The notes: generated from the letters alone by a model not told the origin. 17,066 bases of DNA from Myxococcales bacterium (GCA_004554395.1 SFMP01000164.1:1-17066), one strand, 5' to 3'; positions 1-8,916 are shown, numbered from the stretch's first letter. Numbers and translations: made by a program.

Positions 1-3000
1 ACGGCCCTTGCCCGCGCTTCGCCGTCGGTCTTATACAATCTATCGGCATAAGATTTCACGCAATCTTTCACCATTTCATTGTCGATCCAATCGTAGACTT
101 CGAGTTTGCACGCCTGCTCTTGTATATATTCTTTGAGTGCGCCGATGTCGTCGATCAATATCTTGTAATCACCGACGATGACATCGATAAAGCATCGATC
201 GCGAGCTTCGGCGTCGGCGAGTTTGTCGTAGAATGTCGCACGCTCGAGATACTCGAGTGCATTTTTGGCGTCGTTGGGTTGTTGAAACCCGCCGAGCATC
301 GTGTCGAATACCTTTTTCGCTTCGATTCGGTCTTCGGGCCCAAACATGCACAAAATCGGAATCTCGTTGTTCTCCGACCACACCTTCGGATCTTTCGTTC
401 CCGTCTTCTCTTTCCACAACGCCAAAACCTTCGTGCGCAATTGCTTGCTCAAGAACTCTTTAACCGCCGCACCAATCACGCTGTAGTATTCATTTTTCGT
501 CTTTGTATATTGCCCCTCGGCAAGATCTTTATAAAAGCGCTCGATTTCGTCGTCGTTCATCTGCGTCACAAATTCACTCACGACCGATTTAAACAATGAC
601 AACGGCGAATTATATAAATTGTCGAATCCAACGCGATGTTCGCACAACAATTCATAGAATTTCGAGCGATTCTGATCTTCTAACTCGCCGCGCATACACA
701 TCGTACAAATGATTTCCAAAAACGGTCTCAAATCGCCAACGCTCTTTTTCATCGCATCGAACGATATCTTGATGCGATTGGCGCGCGATGTCCAACCTTT
801 CACTACACTCTTGATGCTATCGCAATTGGGAATGCTCTTCTTCGACTCTAAGATAATTTTGTAATCTAAGATGACGTCGTCGATCTTCTCCTTTGCCGTA
901 TCGGTATTCCAAACCCAATTGGCATCGCTTGCACTAAACCGCCTTTGCACCTCTTTGATATATGCACCGTTGTCGCCCAATTCCGACGCCAATGATTGCA
1001 ATTCGCCATTGCGATATTGTGCGAGATAAGCCGTCATGCCTTTGCAACAATTATCGGCGACCAAGATCCGCGACAAATCGTCGACGATCTGCCCATCTTC
1101 TCGCACTATCTTGCCTATGCGCGTGGCAATTTCACTTTCGTTGCCGATTTGTGCATTATTCGTGTTGGCAATATGGCAATACGCATCGATGAGCCCTTCT
1201 AATACGCTCTCTTTGCCCGATACGCCGTCGATTGCCGGCAACGCATATTTGACGCTCCAAATCGGGAAGGGCAACGCCTTCATCGCGAGCCGAATCTGGC
1301 TTCCTACGCTTTCGATCGATCCGCATTTTTCGGGTGCCAGATGGAAGACTTGGGCACTGCACTTCAAAAATGCCTTCTGCTCGGCACTCATCGCCACGAT
1401 GTACTGCGTCGCCTTTCTCGACGACGAATTGCCCTCGTTCATCGCATCGATGACCATGCTCTTCATCTTCTCGATGCTCATCGGCTCGCTCGTCGATCCA
1501 TCGCTCCAAAAGTAGTTTTCGTTAACATACTCTTTGAGCACAAATCCGAGCACAAACGCCGTCATACTGCACTGCATCAAGCCAAACGGCGGCTCTTGCA
1601 ACGCCGAATATATCGCATCCATGCTCACGCGCCCCGACTCGCTCTCGAACCCACTCGCAACCACGTCTTCGACTTTTTGCTTTATCTTGACGATCGTCAG
1701 TCCTTGCTTTGCAGGGTCTTTCCAATAGCGCTCGACTTTCCACGCACCTTCGAGCGCTCTAGCGGCTCTCGACGCCTCGTTATATACGCCGTTATTCTCT
1801 TGATTCACCCCACATTCCACGCCTTTTCCCATCTGATTCAGGCCAAACAAAGGCTTGCTCACCTCGTAATGTTCGAGCCCATAGGGATACTTTTCGCGAT
1901 CGATGCTTTGGAACGTCTCTTTCAATTCGTTCATATTTGCCATGCGCTTGCCAGCAGAATCGTCTTTCGCATAGAGCCAAAACGAGCCATCCATCATCGC
2001 ATCGCGCCATTCGCCAAGGCAAGCATCGGCATTCGCCATGTATTTGTTCGACCGCTCTCGATCTTTCTTGGTGTAATACTCACTTAGCGCAACATTCTCG
2101 ATATATCGCTCGAGTCTATCGCGTCCAAACGGCGTAGCACTCGCATCGACGAGCAACACATCGCCTGCCCCCCTTTCCGCCTCATCGGCTATCTTCTTTT
2201 TGACTTTCTCGGCTTCGACTTCATCGCGAGCAAAGCCGACTAAGACTTTAAACTTATTCCCCTCGTCTGCCGATTTGAGCTCCGATATCTTTCTGCTCAA
2301 CGTATCGACCGAACAATAATCGATCTTAAACCGATTCTCCATCAAATCGGGCACGGCAATCGCCTTGTGCAATTCCGCATTTCCAATCAAATCGTAAGTT
2401 TTTAAGCGCTTCTCGACTTCCTTTTTCTTTTCGCTGATTTCAATACTACCGCCCGATATATTGGCAATCTTGTATTCACAACATCCGTCTTTCATCTTTT
2501 CTTTAAACAAAATGCCATCGCGGCAGAGCTTTTCGGCGATTTGTTTGCCACGCCCTTTGGGCCAATTGGTGCTCGCACCTACAAACGACAAATCGATGTT
2601 CTTGTCGCTCGGGCGCACCATCTCCGTATCGTGCATGCGCATCGATATCGCATTAAACAACAATATCACCTTGAGCACGCGGTGTTCGTCGTTGTTGAGC
2701 TTCTCGCCCGATATCAAACGATACGAATCGAGCACTTCGCGCACCTCGGAATTGAGACCGCTTTGCGAATTCGTAAAGAAATCCCACAACATATCGACGG
2801 TGAGTAAATACCAAGCACTCGTCGGGCCCGTGTTGGCGATAAACCACTTAAACGCCTTTGCCTTGCCATTGTCGTCGATGACGAAGTTAAACATGCTGCG
2901 CTGGTTCGACTGATACACGACCGCGATGTGTTTGAGTACGATAGCCGCATATGGATGAATCGGCACGACTTCTTGCATGTCTTTGTCGGCAACTACCATG

Positions 3001-4103
3001 TTGTTATCGCCGCCGCGCCTTGTCGCGCTGGCGCGAATCGCATCGCGCACGGGTTTGAGCAAAGTGTTGATTTCGCCCTTATACCCCTCCCATTGTGAGA
3101 GCAATGCCAAATCGCTCGTCTTGCGCATCGCTTGCGCCAGCAGGCGAAACGCTATGTTTTCGGGGAGCTCGATCTTCGCGCGCACAAATCGCGCATCGAT
3201 CTTCTTTGCCAATTGAGTATCGGCAATCAGGCTATGGCTCTCGTGCGTCACGATCATAAAATAGAACGGGCTCGATTGACTAATCTCGGCAATCGTCTGA
3301 AATCCCGTCAATTGGCTGGAATTGTTTTGGAAATACTCGGTAAACTCATCCCAAACGAAGAAGATCGACGACAACGCATTCGCTCGGATGACGTCTTTGA
3401 TCCAATCGACTAACGACCTAATATCCATGCACAAAAACGACATGCGCTCTTCTTTGGCAATGGCGAGTATGCCTTGCATCAACTCGGTCACGCGTTCGCT
3501 CGATCCCGTTTTGAGCTGCTCGACGACGTCGTCGATGTGGAGTTGCCCCTCCCACGCGTGCTTTTTTTGCGCCATCTTTTTGCCCAAAAAATCGCGATGG
3601 TCGGCATCTTCGAGCCATCGAAGCGCAGCATCTTTGAGCGTCCCTTCGGCGCGGTTTTCGATACCTCGCTCCGATAACGCCCTATCGATGCTCTCTTGTA
3701 TCGCCCATATCAAATCGCTATCGGAGCAAATGCTACTCGACCCCATCCGATGGATCACGAGCACTTTGCCCGCGTTTTTCGCCGTCAAAAACTTCTCGCA
3801 CAAGTCTTTGTCGAGCTCAAATTCGTCGAAATACGCTCTCACCTCGTCGTCGGAGGCTTCGAGTAGCGATTTCACAGTCAACGCCGCATGCGACTTGCCC
3901 GTGCCATAAGCACCTTCGACCCATATCGAACGCGGCGTCTTGCCCGATAATACGGCGTGAACCGTCTTGAGGAGATCGACAAACGTCTCGTGCGGATAGA
4001 ATCGCTTCCACGAAACTTCGCCACTGGCAACCAAATCGGCCGTGACTGCCGGAAAGTATTTCGGATCGATGTTAAAATAATCGCGATACAACTGCTCTGC
4101 CAT
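1..4103 (-). CDS. brxC: BrxC/PglY-type large P-loop ATPase, C-terminus cut off by window edge
   Basis: The frame is open from the ATG at 4103 to the left edge, giving at least 1367 codons with the stop not seen. The ribosome binding site GGAG lies 6 bases upstream of the ATG. The N-terminus has a Walker A GAYGTGKS at residues 64-71, a Walker B-like IFFVWDEF at 247-254 and a sensor-like IVTHES at about 284-289. The segment PIHPYAAIVL at 381-390 followed by QRSMFNFV at 401-408 matches the 'P-x-HP...ERSLF-F' signature I know from the BrxC/PglY family. BrxC is the AAA+-like ATPase of BREX antiphage systems and acts in the cytoplasm on DNA with PglZ and other Brx proteins. It lies 36 bases downstream of brxP in the same operon, as expected for type 4 BREX. 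The visible length already exceeds the roughly 1200 aa usual for BrxC. DndF/SspF-type or other STAND-like ATPases are less likely. Confidence 0.75.
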   Translation of the reverse strand, partial: MAEQLYRDYFNIDPKYFPAVTADLVASGEVSWKRFYPHETFVDLLKTVHAVLSGKTPRSIWVEGAYGTGKSHAALTVKSLLEASDDEVRAYFDEFELDKDLCEKFLTAKNAGKVLVIHRMGSSSICSDSDLIWAIQESIDRALSERGIENRAEGTLKDAALRWLEDADHRDFLGKKMAQKKHAWEGQLHIDDVVEQLKTGSSERVTELMQGILAIAKEERMSFLCMDIRSLVDWIKDVIRANALSSIFFVWDEFTEYFQNNSSQLTGFQTIAEISQSSPFYFMIVTHESHSLIADTQLAKKIDARFVRAKIELPENIAFRLLAQAMRKTSDLALLSQWEGYKGEINTLLKPVRDAIRASATRRGGDNNMVVADKDMQEVVPIHPYAAIVLKHIAVVYQSNQRSMFNFVIDDNGKAKAFKWFIANTGPTSAWYLLTVDMLWDFFTNSQSGLNSEVREVLDSYRLISGEKLNNDEHRVLKVILLFNAISMRMHDTEMVRPSDKNIDLSFVGASTNWPKGRGKQIAEKLCRDGILFKEKMKDGCCEYKIANISGGSIEISEKKKEVEKRLKTYDLIGNAELHKAIAVPDLMENRFKIDYCSVDTLSRKISELKSADEGNKFKVLVGFARDEVEAEKVKKKIADEAERGAGDVLLVDASATPFGRDRLERYIENVALSEYYTKKDRERSNKYMANADACLGEWRDAMMDGSFWLYAKDDSAGKRMANMNELKETFQSIDREKYPYGLEHYEVSKPLFGLNQMGKGVECGVNQENNGVYNEASRAARALEGAWKVERYWKDPAKQGLTIVKIKQKVEDVVASGFESESGRVSMDAIYSALQEPPFGLMQCSMTAFVLGFVLKEYVNENYFWSDGSTSEPMSIEKMKSMVIDAMNEGNSSSRKATQYIVAMSAEQKAFLKCSAQVFHLAPEKCGSIESVGSQIRLAMKALPFPIWSVKYALPAIDGVSGKESVLEGLIDAYCHIANTNNAQIGNESEIATRIGKIVREDGQIVDDLSRILVADNCCKGMTAYLAQYRNGELQSLASELGDNGAYIKEVQRRFSASDANWVWNTDTAKEKIDDVILDYKIILESKKSIPNCDSIKSVVKGWTSRANRIKISFDAMKKSVGDLRPFLEIICTMCMRGELEDQNRSKFYELLCEHRVGFDNLYNSPLSLFKSVVSEFVTQMNDDEIERFYKDLAEGQYTKTKNEYYSVIGAAVKEFLSKQLRTKVLALWKEKTGTKDPKVWSENNEIPILCMFGPEDRIEAKKVFDTMLGGFQQPNDAKNALEYLERATFYDKLADAEARDRCFIDVIVGDYKILIDDIGALKEYIQEQACKLEVYDWIDNEMVKDCVKSYADRLYKTDGEARARA

Positions 4104-4139
4104 GACGAACTCCAAATCTCATTCAACAAACGATAATGA

Positions 4140-6449
4140 TTATAATAGCCCCAATACATCGCGCGACGATTTGTCTTCGCGCAACGTGATGTTCTCCAAA
4201 TCGAGCGTAAACGATGCCGATATGAAATCGGGATAATTCGCCGATAACCCGTTGAGTATCCCGATCATCGACTTCCGATCGATCCCAAATATCTGCGTCG
4301 GACTCACACCCTCGCGCTCTATCGTTTCGTCGTATAACGTCTTGAGCGAGAATTGATAATACCCACCACACGCCTCGGCAAACTTATATAAACTATACAA
4401 AATGACTTCAGAGACTGGATTGAGCCAATGCCCACGTATCATCGAAAAGCTACGGCCTACATTTTCAATTTCGCCCAATCCGATCTCAGAGCCAAATGGC
4501 AAACTAAGAATTCTCTTATAAGCGCCTGGAACCGACTTTGAGGCTCGATCCTTTGCACCATCGTCTTTGAGCATATTGATGAGATACTCTTTTTTGATAG
4601 GCGTATCAAATGGCATGTGTTTAACATACCAGCCTACTTCTGGCGTATGGCTTAAGTTGACGAGCATGATGGCCCAACACGACGGAGAATTCAATCCAAG
4701 GCGTTTCAATACCCGAGCCGTCTCTGTCAATTTGTTCTTCTCTAACAATCCAGCATCGCGCAAAAAACGCTTAAAGAAGTCAAACATTGTAGAACCAAGA
4801 TCGTGGTTTTCTAGAAAAGCATCTTGCTTTTCAAAGAATGATTGAATCCACTCGTATTTGGGAGCATGGTCGGCGTAACAATCGATCGTGGTTGATTTCA
4901 TCGTTCCTAATCCTTTGGGCTGTTCGAGAGATTGATAGACAAGACAACCTCCGCTTGGTTTATGACAATTGAGACAATGACGGCAATCATCGGCTATGAC
5001 GACGCGACCATCGACAAACTTGAGGCATCCATGTGGGCAATCGGCTTGGCATTCTCCACACTCGAGGCAATATGCCGCCTTGCGAAATACTTGTTTAATG
5101 AGCTTCGACGTCGTCGGCGAATTGCGAACGAGTACTTCGGGTAAAGATACGGTCAACTTCTCGCCATCGTCTACCACACCAAATGAATGCGTTTCTCCGG
5201 CACGTTGCAATGTGCATTTGTGACCATCGAACACAAACCGCCCGAGCGTCTTGAGCCATTCTGTCCACTTTTGCGTTGCTCCGACGACCTCGATAGTGTT
5301 AGATGCTTTTTCTTTGTAGCGAATCGACATGCCCGCGAGATCTCGTCCATTGCTTCGCTTCTTCCAACCACCAATATCGATAAAATGATCGGCTTCTTCT
5401 TTCGACGCGAATCCACGACCGTCGCATTCTCGTATGACTTGTATATATTTTGCAACTTCATCGGGATAACATCGATTTCTCATATATTCATGGCGATCGC
5501 AAGCCATCGGGCATACGAGACAACCAGCTCGGCTATTCCCTTTCTTATATGCCTCGTTGAGAATCAAATCGTGTTCGTAAATATACAAATAGACTTCTGC
5601 CGATCCCCAATCGAGAATCGGATTACAACTGTATTGCCCTTTGTGTTTTTTGCCGTATGACGTATATTCATAACCGCTTCTCTTGACGCTCTCTTCACGT
5701 CTCACGCCGACAAATGCCATTTCGACGAGGTCGCTTTTTCCGACGATTTCCCGCAAAAGCAATAATTGAGGCGTCGTTTTATGGACACTACAACACCAGC
5801 GAATTGTATTCGATGGCGGACCAAATCGACGCCAGTTTTCAAGGGCATCAACTTCAGATTTCGCAATAAAAAACCTTATGCCTTTCGACTCGCACGAAAG
5901 TTTGGCGCGTTCTACGGCTTCGAGTGTGTCGGGAAACTCCATTCCTGTGTTGCCAAATATGACGACGAATTCATCGTGCGGAATCGCCCGTTGCACGATA
6001 TCCAAATTGACGACGCTATCTTTTCCACCACTAAAAGAAACGTGGAAGATATCGACCTTGTTCCGATACTTGCAATATTCGCGATACACTTGTTTAATCG
6101 TATCTTGCGAGAGCACTTGCATCAATTCGCGGTTTTTTTCGACCATTTTTGGGATATCGACGGCGACGAGCACATCGCCGCAATCCGAATCGTCGACGAC
6201 GATGAGTTCGGGGGGCGTATAGAGCGATCCGCCTTTCGTCTTTGCAATCGTTCTCCCTCGATAGATGTAATTATTCGCCTCGGCCCACATGATGGGAGCA
6301 TCGTCGTTCTTGGGGTAGCTCCAATATTTGTCGAATCCCAAGATGTCGAGCTCGCGATAATAAACCGGGCGCGGTTCTTTGCTAAATTTGAGTTTGTCGT
6401 TGGTGAGCAATAGCCCCCCCGTTTCGACATCCCATATATAAGAATACAT
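4140..6449 (-). CDS. brxP: PAPS reductase-like protein with ferredoxin segment (BREX type 4 BrxP)
   Basis: This 769-aa protein carries the ATP-pyrophosphatase PP-loop SGGKDS at residues 140-145 and the PAPS-reductase motif FGNTGMEFPDT at 165-175. A CC pair at 219-220 plus CLVCPMAC at 310-317 resemble the iron-sulphur ligands of APS reductase and DndC. A second region has CLECGECQADCP at 461-472 and CRHCLNC at 489-495, a ferredoxin-like two-cluster layout. Residues of about 520-769 resemble DUF4007, with an LT-x-GL helical part and a VSPTQIFGIDR segment; this is from memory. The family activates sulphur chemistry. Type 4 BREX uses BrxP instead of the PglX methylase and has been linked to DNA phosphorothioation. 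The start codon overlaps the upstream stop as TAATG, so translation is probably coupled. The 3' third (about 4380-4960) is more AT-rich than its surroundings. Confidence 0.82.
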   Translation of the reverse strand: MYSYIWDVETGGLLLTNDKLKFSKEPRPVYYRELDILGFDKYWSYPKNDDAPIMWAEANNYIYRGRTIAKTKGGSLYTPPELIVVDDSDCGDVLVAVDIPKMVEKNRELMQVLSQDTIKQVYREYCKYRNKVDIFHVSFSGGKDSVVNLDIVQRAIPHDEFVVIFGNTGMEFPDTLEAVERAKLSCESKGIRFFIAKSEVDALENWRRFGPPSNTIRWCCSVHKTTPQLLLLREIVGKSDLVEMAFVGVRREESVKRSGYEYTSYGKKHKGQYSCNPILDWGSAEVYLYIYEHDLILNEAYKKGNSRAGCLVCPMACDRHEYMRNRCYPDEVAKYIQVIRECDGRGFASKEEADHFIDIGGWKKRSNGRDLAGMSIRYKEKASNTIEVVGATQKWTEWLKTLGRFVFDGHKCTLQRAGETHSFGVVDDGEKLTVSLPEVLVRNSPTTSKLIKQVFRKAAYCLECGECQADCPHGCLKFVDGRVVIADDCRHCLNCHKPSGGCLVYQSLEQPKGLGTMKSTTIDCYADHAPKYEWIQSFFEKQDAFLENHDLGSTMFDFFKRFLRDAGLLEKNKLTETARVLKRLGLNSPSCWAIMLVNLSHTPEVGWYVKHMPFDTPIKKEYLINMLKDDGAKDRASKSVPGAYKRILSLPFGSEIGLGEIENVGRSFSMIRGHWLNPVSEVILYSLYKFAEACGGYYQFSLKTLYDETIEREGVSPTQIFGIDRKSMIGILNGLSANYPDFISASFTLDLENITLREDKSSRDVLGLL

Positions 6450-8659
6450 TACACGACCTTATGTTTTTGAAATTGTTGCACTCTCGCGCGTGCGCATTTG
6501 ACGACTTCGTCGATCTTGGCAAACGCCTTTATTGCCAAATACCCATTTTCGTAGAGGCGCCTCAGGGCATCGTTTGTCGTTTTCCAGGTATCGTCGCAAA
6601 CGAGGGCATCGATTGCCATCTCGTCGAACGATCGAATCGCACTATCGCGCCTACCAATGGCACCATACGTGCCCCTACGGCAAAACCCTTGGTGCAACAA
6701 AACAAACGATTGGCTACAGTGCGCGACATAGCTTTCGAGGAGATAATTGTTCCAACTCAAGCCGCCACCGACGTGCGGCAAACGCAAATGCAAATGCTGC
6801 AACGATCGAAACGGCGTGTAATCACCATCGATCAAATTGCCGAGAGCGGCATCAATGCGTAGCACGTCGAATTCAATCGCCTCGGGCACGACGAGCGTGT
6901 CTTCGTCGATGCGCAGCATCGCTTCCATCACTTTGTCGATATACATGTTGCCGCCATTGACTTCGTCGGCAAATTCTTGCAACTCGTCGAAAGTCAAACG
7001 CGTTCTTTTGCGACAAAAATCGACGATGACCGTCGACATATCAACTTTTACGCCTTTCGCACTCATCACGCGGCCATTAAAATCGAATTGGTCGCCCAAT
7101 AACACGGCGAGGCAATTTCGCAATCCATACGTCGTAAAAGACTCGATATCGTCGGCGACCGACGGCATTTGGCGGCGCATCGCCGATCGCAATTCTTCGT
7201 CGATGGCATAGCCCTTTCGCGCGATTTCCTGCCCTATCCATTCGGCAATAAAGCGCAATCCTTCGGCAGAAATCGGCAAATTCTTTGCAAAAAAGAAATA
7301 TCTATCAGATTCTTGATTTTTCTTAGATGTAATGACAACATCTTCTCTCGAATGACTTAAACCTTCCTTGATGCCAGTTTCCGATAAAAACCACAGTTTC
7401 TTTGCCAACTCAGAGGCGCTCATCGGTTCGTATTGCGATTTCAATATGCGTCGCACGTCTTCGGCAAAACTCGGCCTCCGATCGTCGCGACAAATGAGAT
7501 AGCCTGTCTTTTTCAACTTCTTCGTGCCAAAGGCGCTGCTCTTCGATGGAACCGATTCGAGCAATTCGACGAGCGCATCGGCGTCGCCGCAACCGACGAA
7601 TAGTTCTTCTCGAATGCGATCTCGATATTTCGCGACGATGACGTCTAAGCATACGCACGTCGCTCCGATGTCGAAGGCTCGCTCGATGAAGTCCCACATT
7701 TCGCGCAACAATTGGTCTTTTTTGGCTTCGTCGTAGACGAACAGTTTCCCGTCGCGCTCCTCCCCCATCTGCCGCAAATGTGCCTCGAGGGCTTCGCGAC
7801 GAAGTCGCAAATCGACGTCATAACACTCGCGATATCGCCTGCAGAATTGGGCAAACATCAACGACGATCGATAATCATAGCCCGCCGAAAACGATTCGCG
7901 CATCACCTTTGCCAAGCGGCCATCGAGTTCGCCATCGTCGAGATCACACACATAGATCGGCATATTTGCTTCGACACCACTTTCGCCGCACTCTCGGTCG
8001 GTTTCGATACATTCAGGGGCATTGTTGCATTTGCTCGCGCCATCGGCGATATCGGACACGTAGATCGCCGAGGCGCGATAATACCAAGCATTGGACGATT
8101 CACCAAAGACAGAGCAGTTGTTTTCAAAAACGGCGATTATCGCTTCGCGCGGCAGATCGAAACGCGCGGCAAACGAACTGCAAATGGCATCGATCGAGCA
8201 GCTGTTTTGAAATATCGACAAGATGCGAACGAGTTTTTCTTTGAGCGAAAAATGCTTCAATTGCGAAGCATAGAGATCGATCGCTTCGATCAAAACTTCG
8301 GCATCGTCTATGCATGCCGAATCTTTCCGTTGGGCATACTTTCGATATGCTGGGAGGAGTTGCCCCAAGACGACCGAATAATAATCGCCATTGGTCGCCG
8401 AATAATAAGTTTCTTCGCCGATCGCCTTCGATTCGAAGACGCCTTCGACGTCGGTTCGCAAGACGCCGCGAATGGCGAGCATCCCATCGCTCCAAACTTG
8501 CGCAAAGGCATCGGCAAGTGCGGCGAGCGTGGCATAGACGCTGTATTTGGCGAGCACATAACAAAGCCCTGCACGTACAGTCAGCCTACGCAAGACGCCA
8601 TTTTCATACGCCACGATGGCGCGCAAAGCTAGAGCCGTATCTCGCCCGACGTCGTTCAT
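6449..8659 (-). CDS. Unrecognised protein with several winged-helix-like segments, first gene of the brx operon
   Basis: I do not recognise this family. The frame allows a start at 8677 (742 aa), but that ATG has no ribosome binding site. The ATG at 8659 has AGGGGGG four bases upstream, so I prefer it (736 aa). No signal peptide or membrane segment is visible. Counting from the longer start, residues 142-200, 402-465 and about 545-600 each show a helix / turn-helix / strand rhythm of winged-helix type, for example FAEDVRRILKS...SASELAKKLW. This suggests a multi-wHTH DNA-binding or scaffold protein. Its stop overlaps the brxP start by one base, so it belongs to the operon and is probably coupled to it. 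It is not one of the four core type 4 BREX proteins. It could be a specificity factor, a regulator or a lineage-specific antiphage subunit. A short AT-rich patch lies at about 7260-7400. Confidence 0.85.
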   Translation of the reverse strand: MNDVGRDTALALRAIVAYENGVLRRLTVRAGLCYVLAKYSVYATLAALADAFAQVWSDGMLAIRGVLRTDVEGVFESKAIGEETYYSATNGDYYSVVLGQLLPAYRKYAQRKDSACIDDAEVLIEAIDLYASQLKHFSLKEKLVRILSIFQNSCSIDAICSSFAARFDLPREAIIAVFENNCSVFGESSNAWYYRASAIYVSDIADGASKCNNAPECIETDRECGESGVEANMPIYVCDLDDGELDGRLAKVMRESFSAGYDYRSSLMFAQFCRRYRECYDVDLRLRREALEAHLRQMGEERDGKLFVYDEAKKDQLLREMWDFIERAFDIGATCVCLDVIVAKYRDRIREELFVGCGDADALVELLESVPSKSSAFGTKKLKKTGYLICRDDRRPSFAEDVRRILKSQYEPMSASELAKKLWFLSETGIKEGLSHSREDVVITSKKNQESDRYFFFAKNLPISAEGLRFIAEWIGQEIARKGYAIDEELRSAMRRQMPSVADDIESFTTYGLRNCLAVLLGDQFDFNGRVMSAKGVKVDMSTVIVDFCRKRTRLTFDELQEFADEVNGGNMYIDKVMEAMLRIDEDTLVVPEAIEFDVLRIDAALGNLIDGDYTPFRSLQHLHLRLPHVGGGLSWNNYLLESYVAHCSQSFVLLHQGFCRRGTYGAIGRRDSAIRSFDEMAIDALVCDDTWKTTNDALRRLYENGYLAIKAFAKIDEVVKCARARVQQFQKHKVV

Positions 8660-8663
8660 CTCG

Positions 8664-8670
8664 CCCCCCT
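8664..8670 (-). promoter_or_regulatory. Ribosome binding site deciding the start of the wHTH-rich gene
   Basis: On the minus strand the sequence reads AGGGGGG, then CGAG, then ATG at 8659. The upstream in-frame ATG at 8677 is preceded by CGTCGCGCGAATGA, which has no Shine-Dalgarno. The site lies inside the longer reading, which is why I moved the start six codons downstream. Confidence 0.6.
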
Positions 8671-8788
8671 GAGCCATTCATTCGCGCGACGTGCAAACGG
8701 GCACATTGCCAAAGCGGCTTTTGCCGACGAGGCAGAACGAGATCGAGCCTTGGCAAGATCAGTCAAATTTAATTCAGTAGAACCAGTC

Positions 8789-8797
8789 GGGGGGGGG
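8789..8797. repeat. Nine-base G/C homopolymer in the brx 5' region
   Basis: The plus strand has exactly nine G in a row (C on the brx sense strand), about 130 bases upstream of the preferred first start codon and downstream of the candidate promoter. Tracts of this length can slip during replication. Here it would lie in the 5' untranslated leader, or in the rejected 82-codon frame, so any effect would be on transcript structure or on a leader ORF. Confidence 0.8.
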
Positions 8798-8874
8798 TAA
8801 AAATATTCAGTAGTTTCACAACATATCTCACATGCACACACACCCACAAACGGGCGATTTAACGCCCTAGTAGG

Positions 8875-8904
8875 TGTATAGAACAAATCGAAGTCGATTT
8901 TCAA
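8875..8904 (-). promoter_or_regulatory. Candidate sigma70 promoter of the brx operon
   Basis: On the minus strand, TTGAAA (8904-8899, five of six to TTGACA) is followed after 18 bases by TATACA (8880-8875, four of six to TATAAT). Transcription would start near 8868, leaving a leader of about 210 bases that includes the C9 tract. No better promoter was seen between it and the first brx start. This is consensus matching by eye only. Confidence 0.4.
8885..8900. promoter_or_regulatory. 16-bp palindrome inside the brx promoter spacer, operator-like
   Basis: AAATCGA-AG-TCGATTT is a perfect 7-bp inverted repeat around two bases. It occupies most of the spacer and touches the -35 box of the candidate brx promoter, the place where a dimeric repressor would block transcription. 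BREX operons in other bacteria are repressed by BrxR (WYL-domain) proteins binding inverted repeats. No such gene lies in the window, so the regulator is unknown. Confidence 0.45.
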
Positions 8905-8916
8905 GGAGTTTTTTGC

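Noticed and set aside
120..599. Plus-strand open frames opposite the brxC gene, up to 248 codons at 1341-2087
   Set aside because: They lie antisense to a continuous frame with clear ATPase motifs. They are shadows caused by the codon bias and have no ribosome binding sites or recognisable motifs.
7712..8632. 306-codon plus-strand frame antisense to the wHTH-rich gene
   Set aside because: No ribosome binding site or family features. The minus-strand frame fits the operon with coupled overlaps, so this is the shadow.
8656..8904. 82-codon minus-strand frame just upstream of the wHTH-rich gene, overlapping its 8659 start as ATGA
   Set aside because: The ATGA overlap is attractive, but the only upstream start is a TTG with no ribosome binding site that coincides with the candidate -35 box. 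The frame crosses the C9 tract, and its N-terminal half does not look protein-like.
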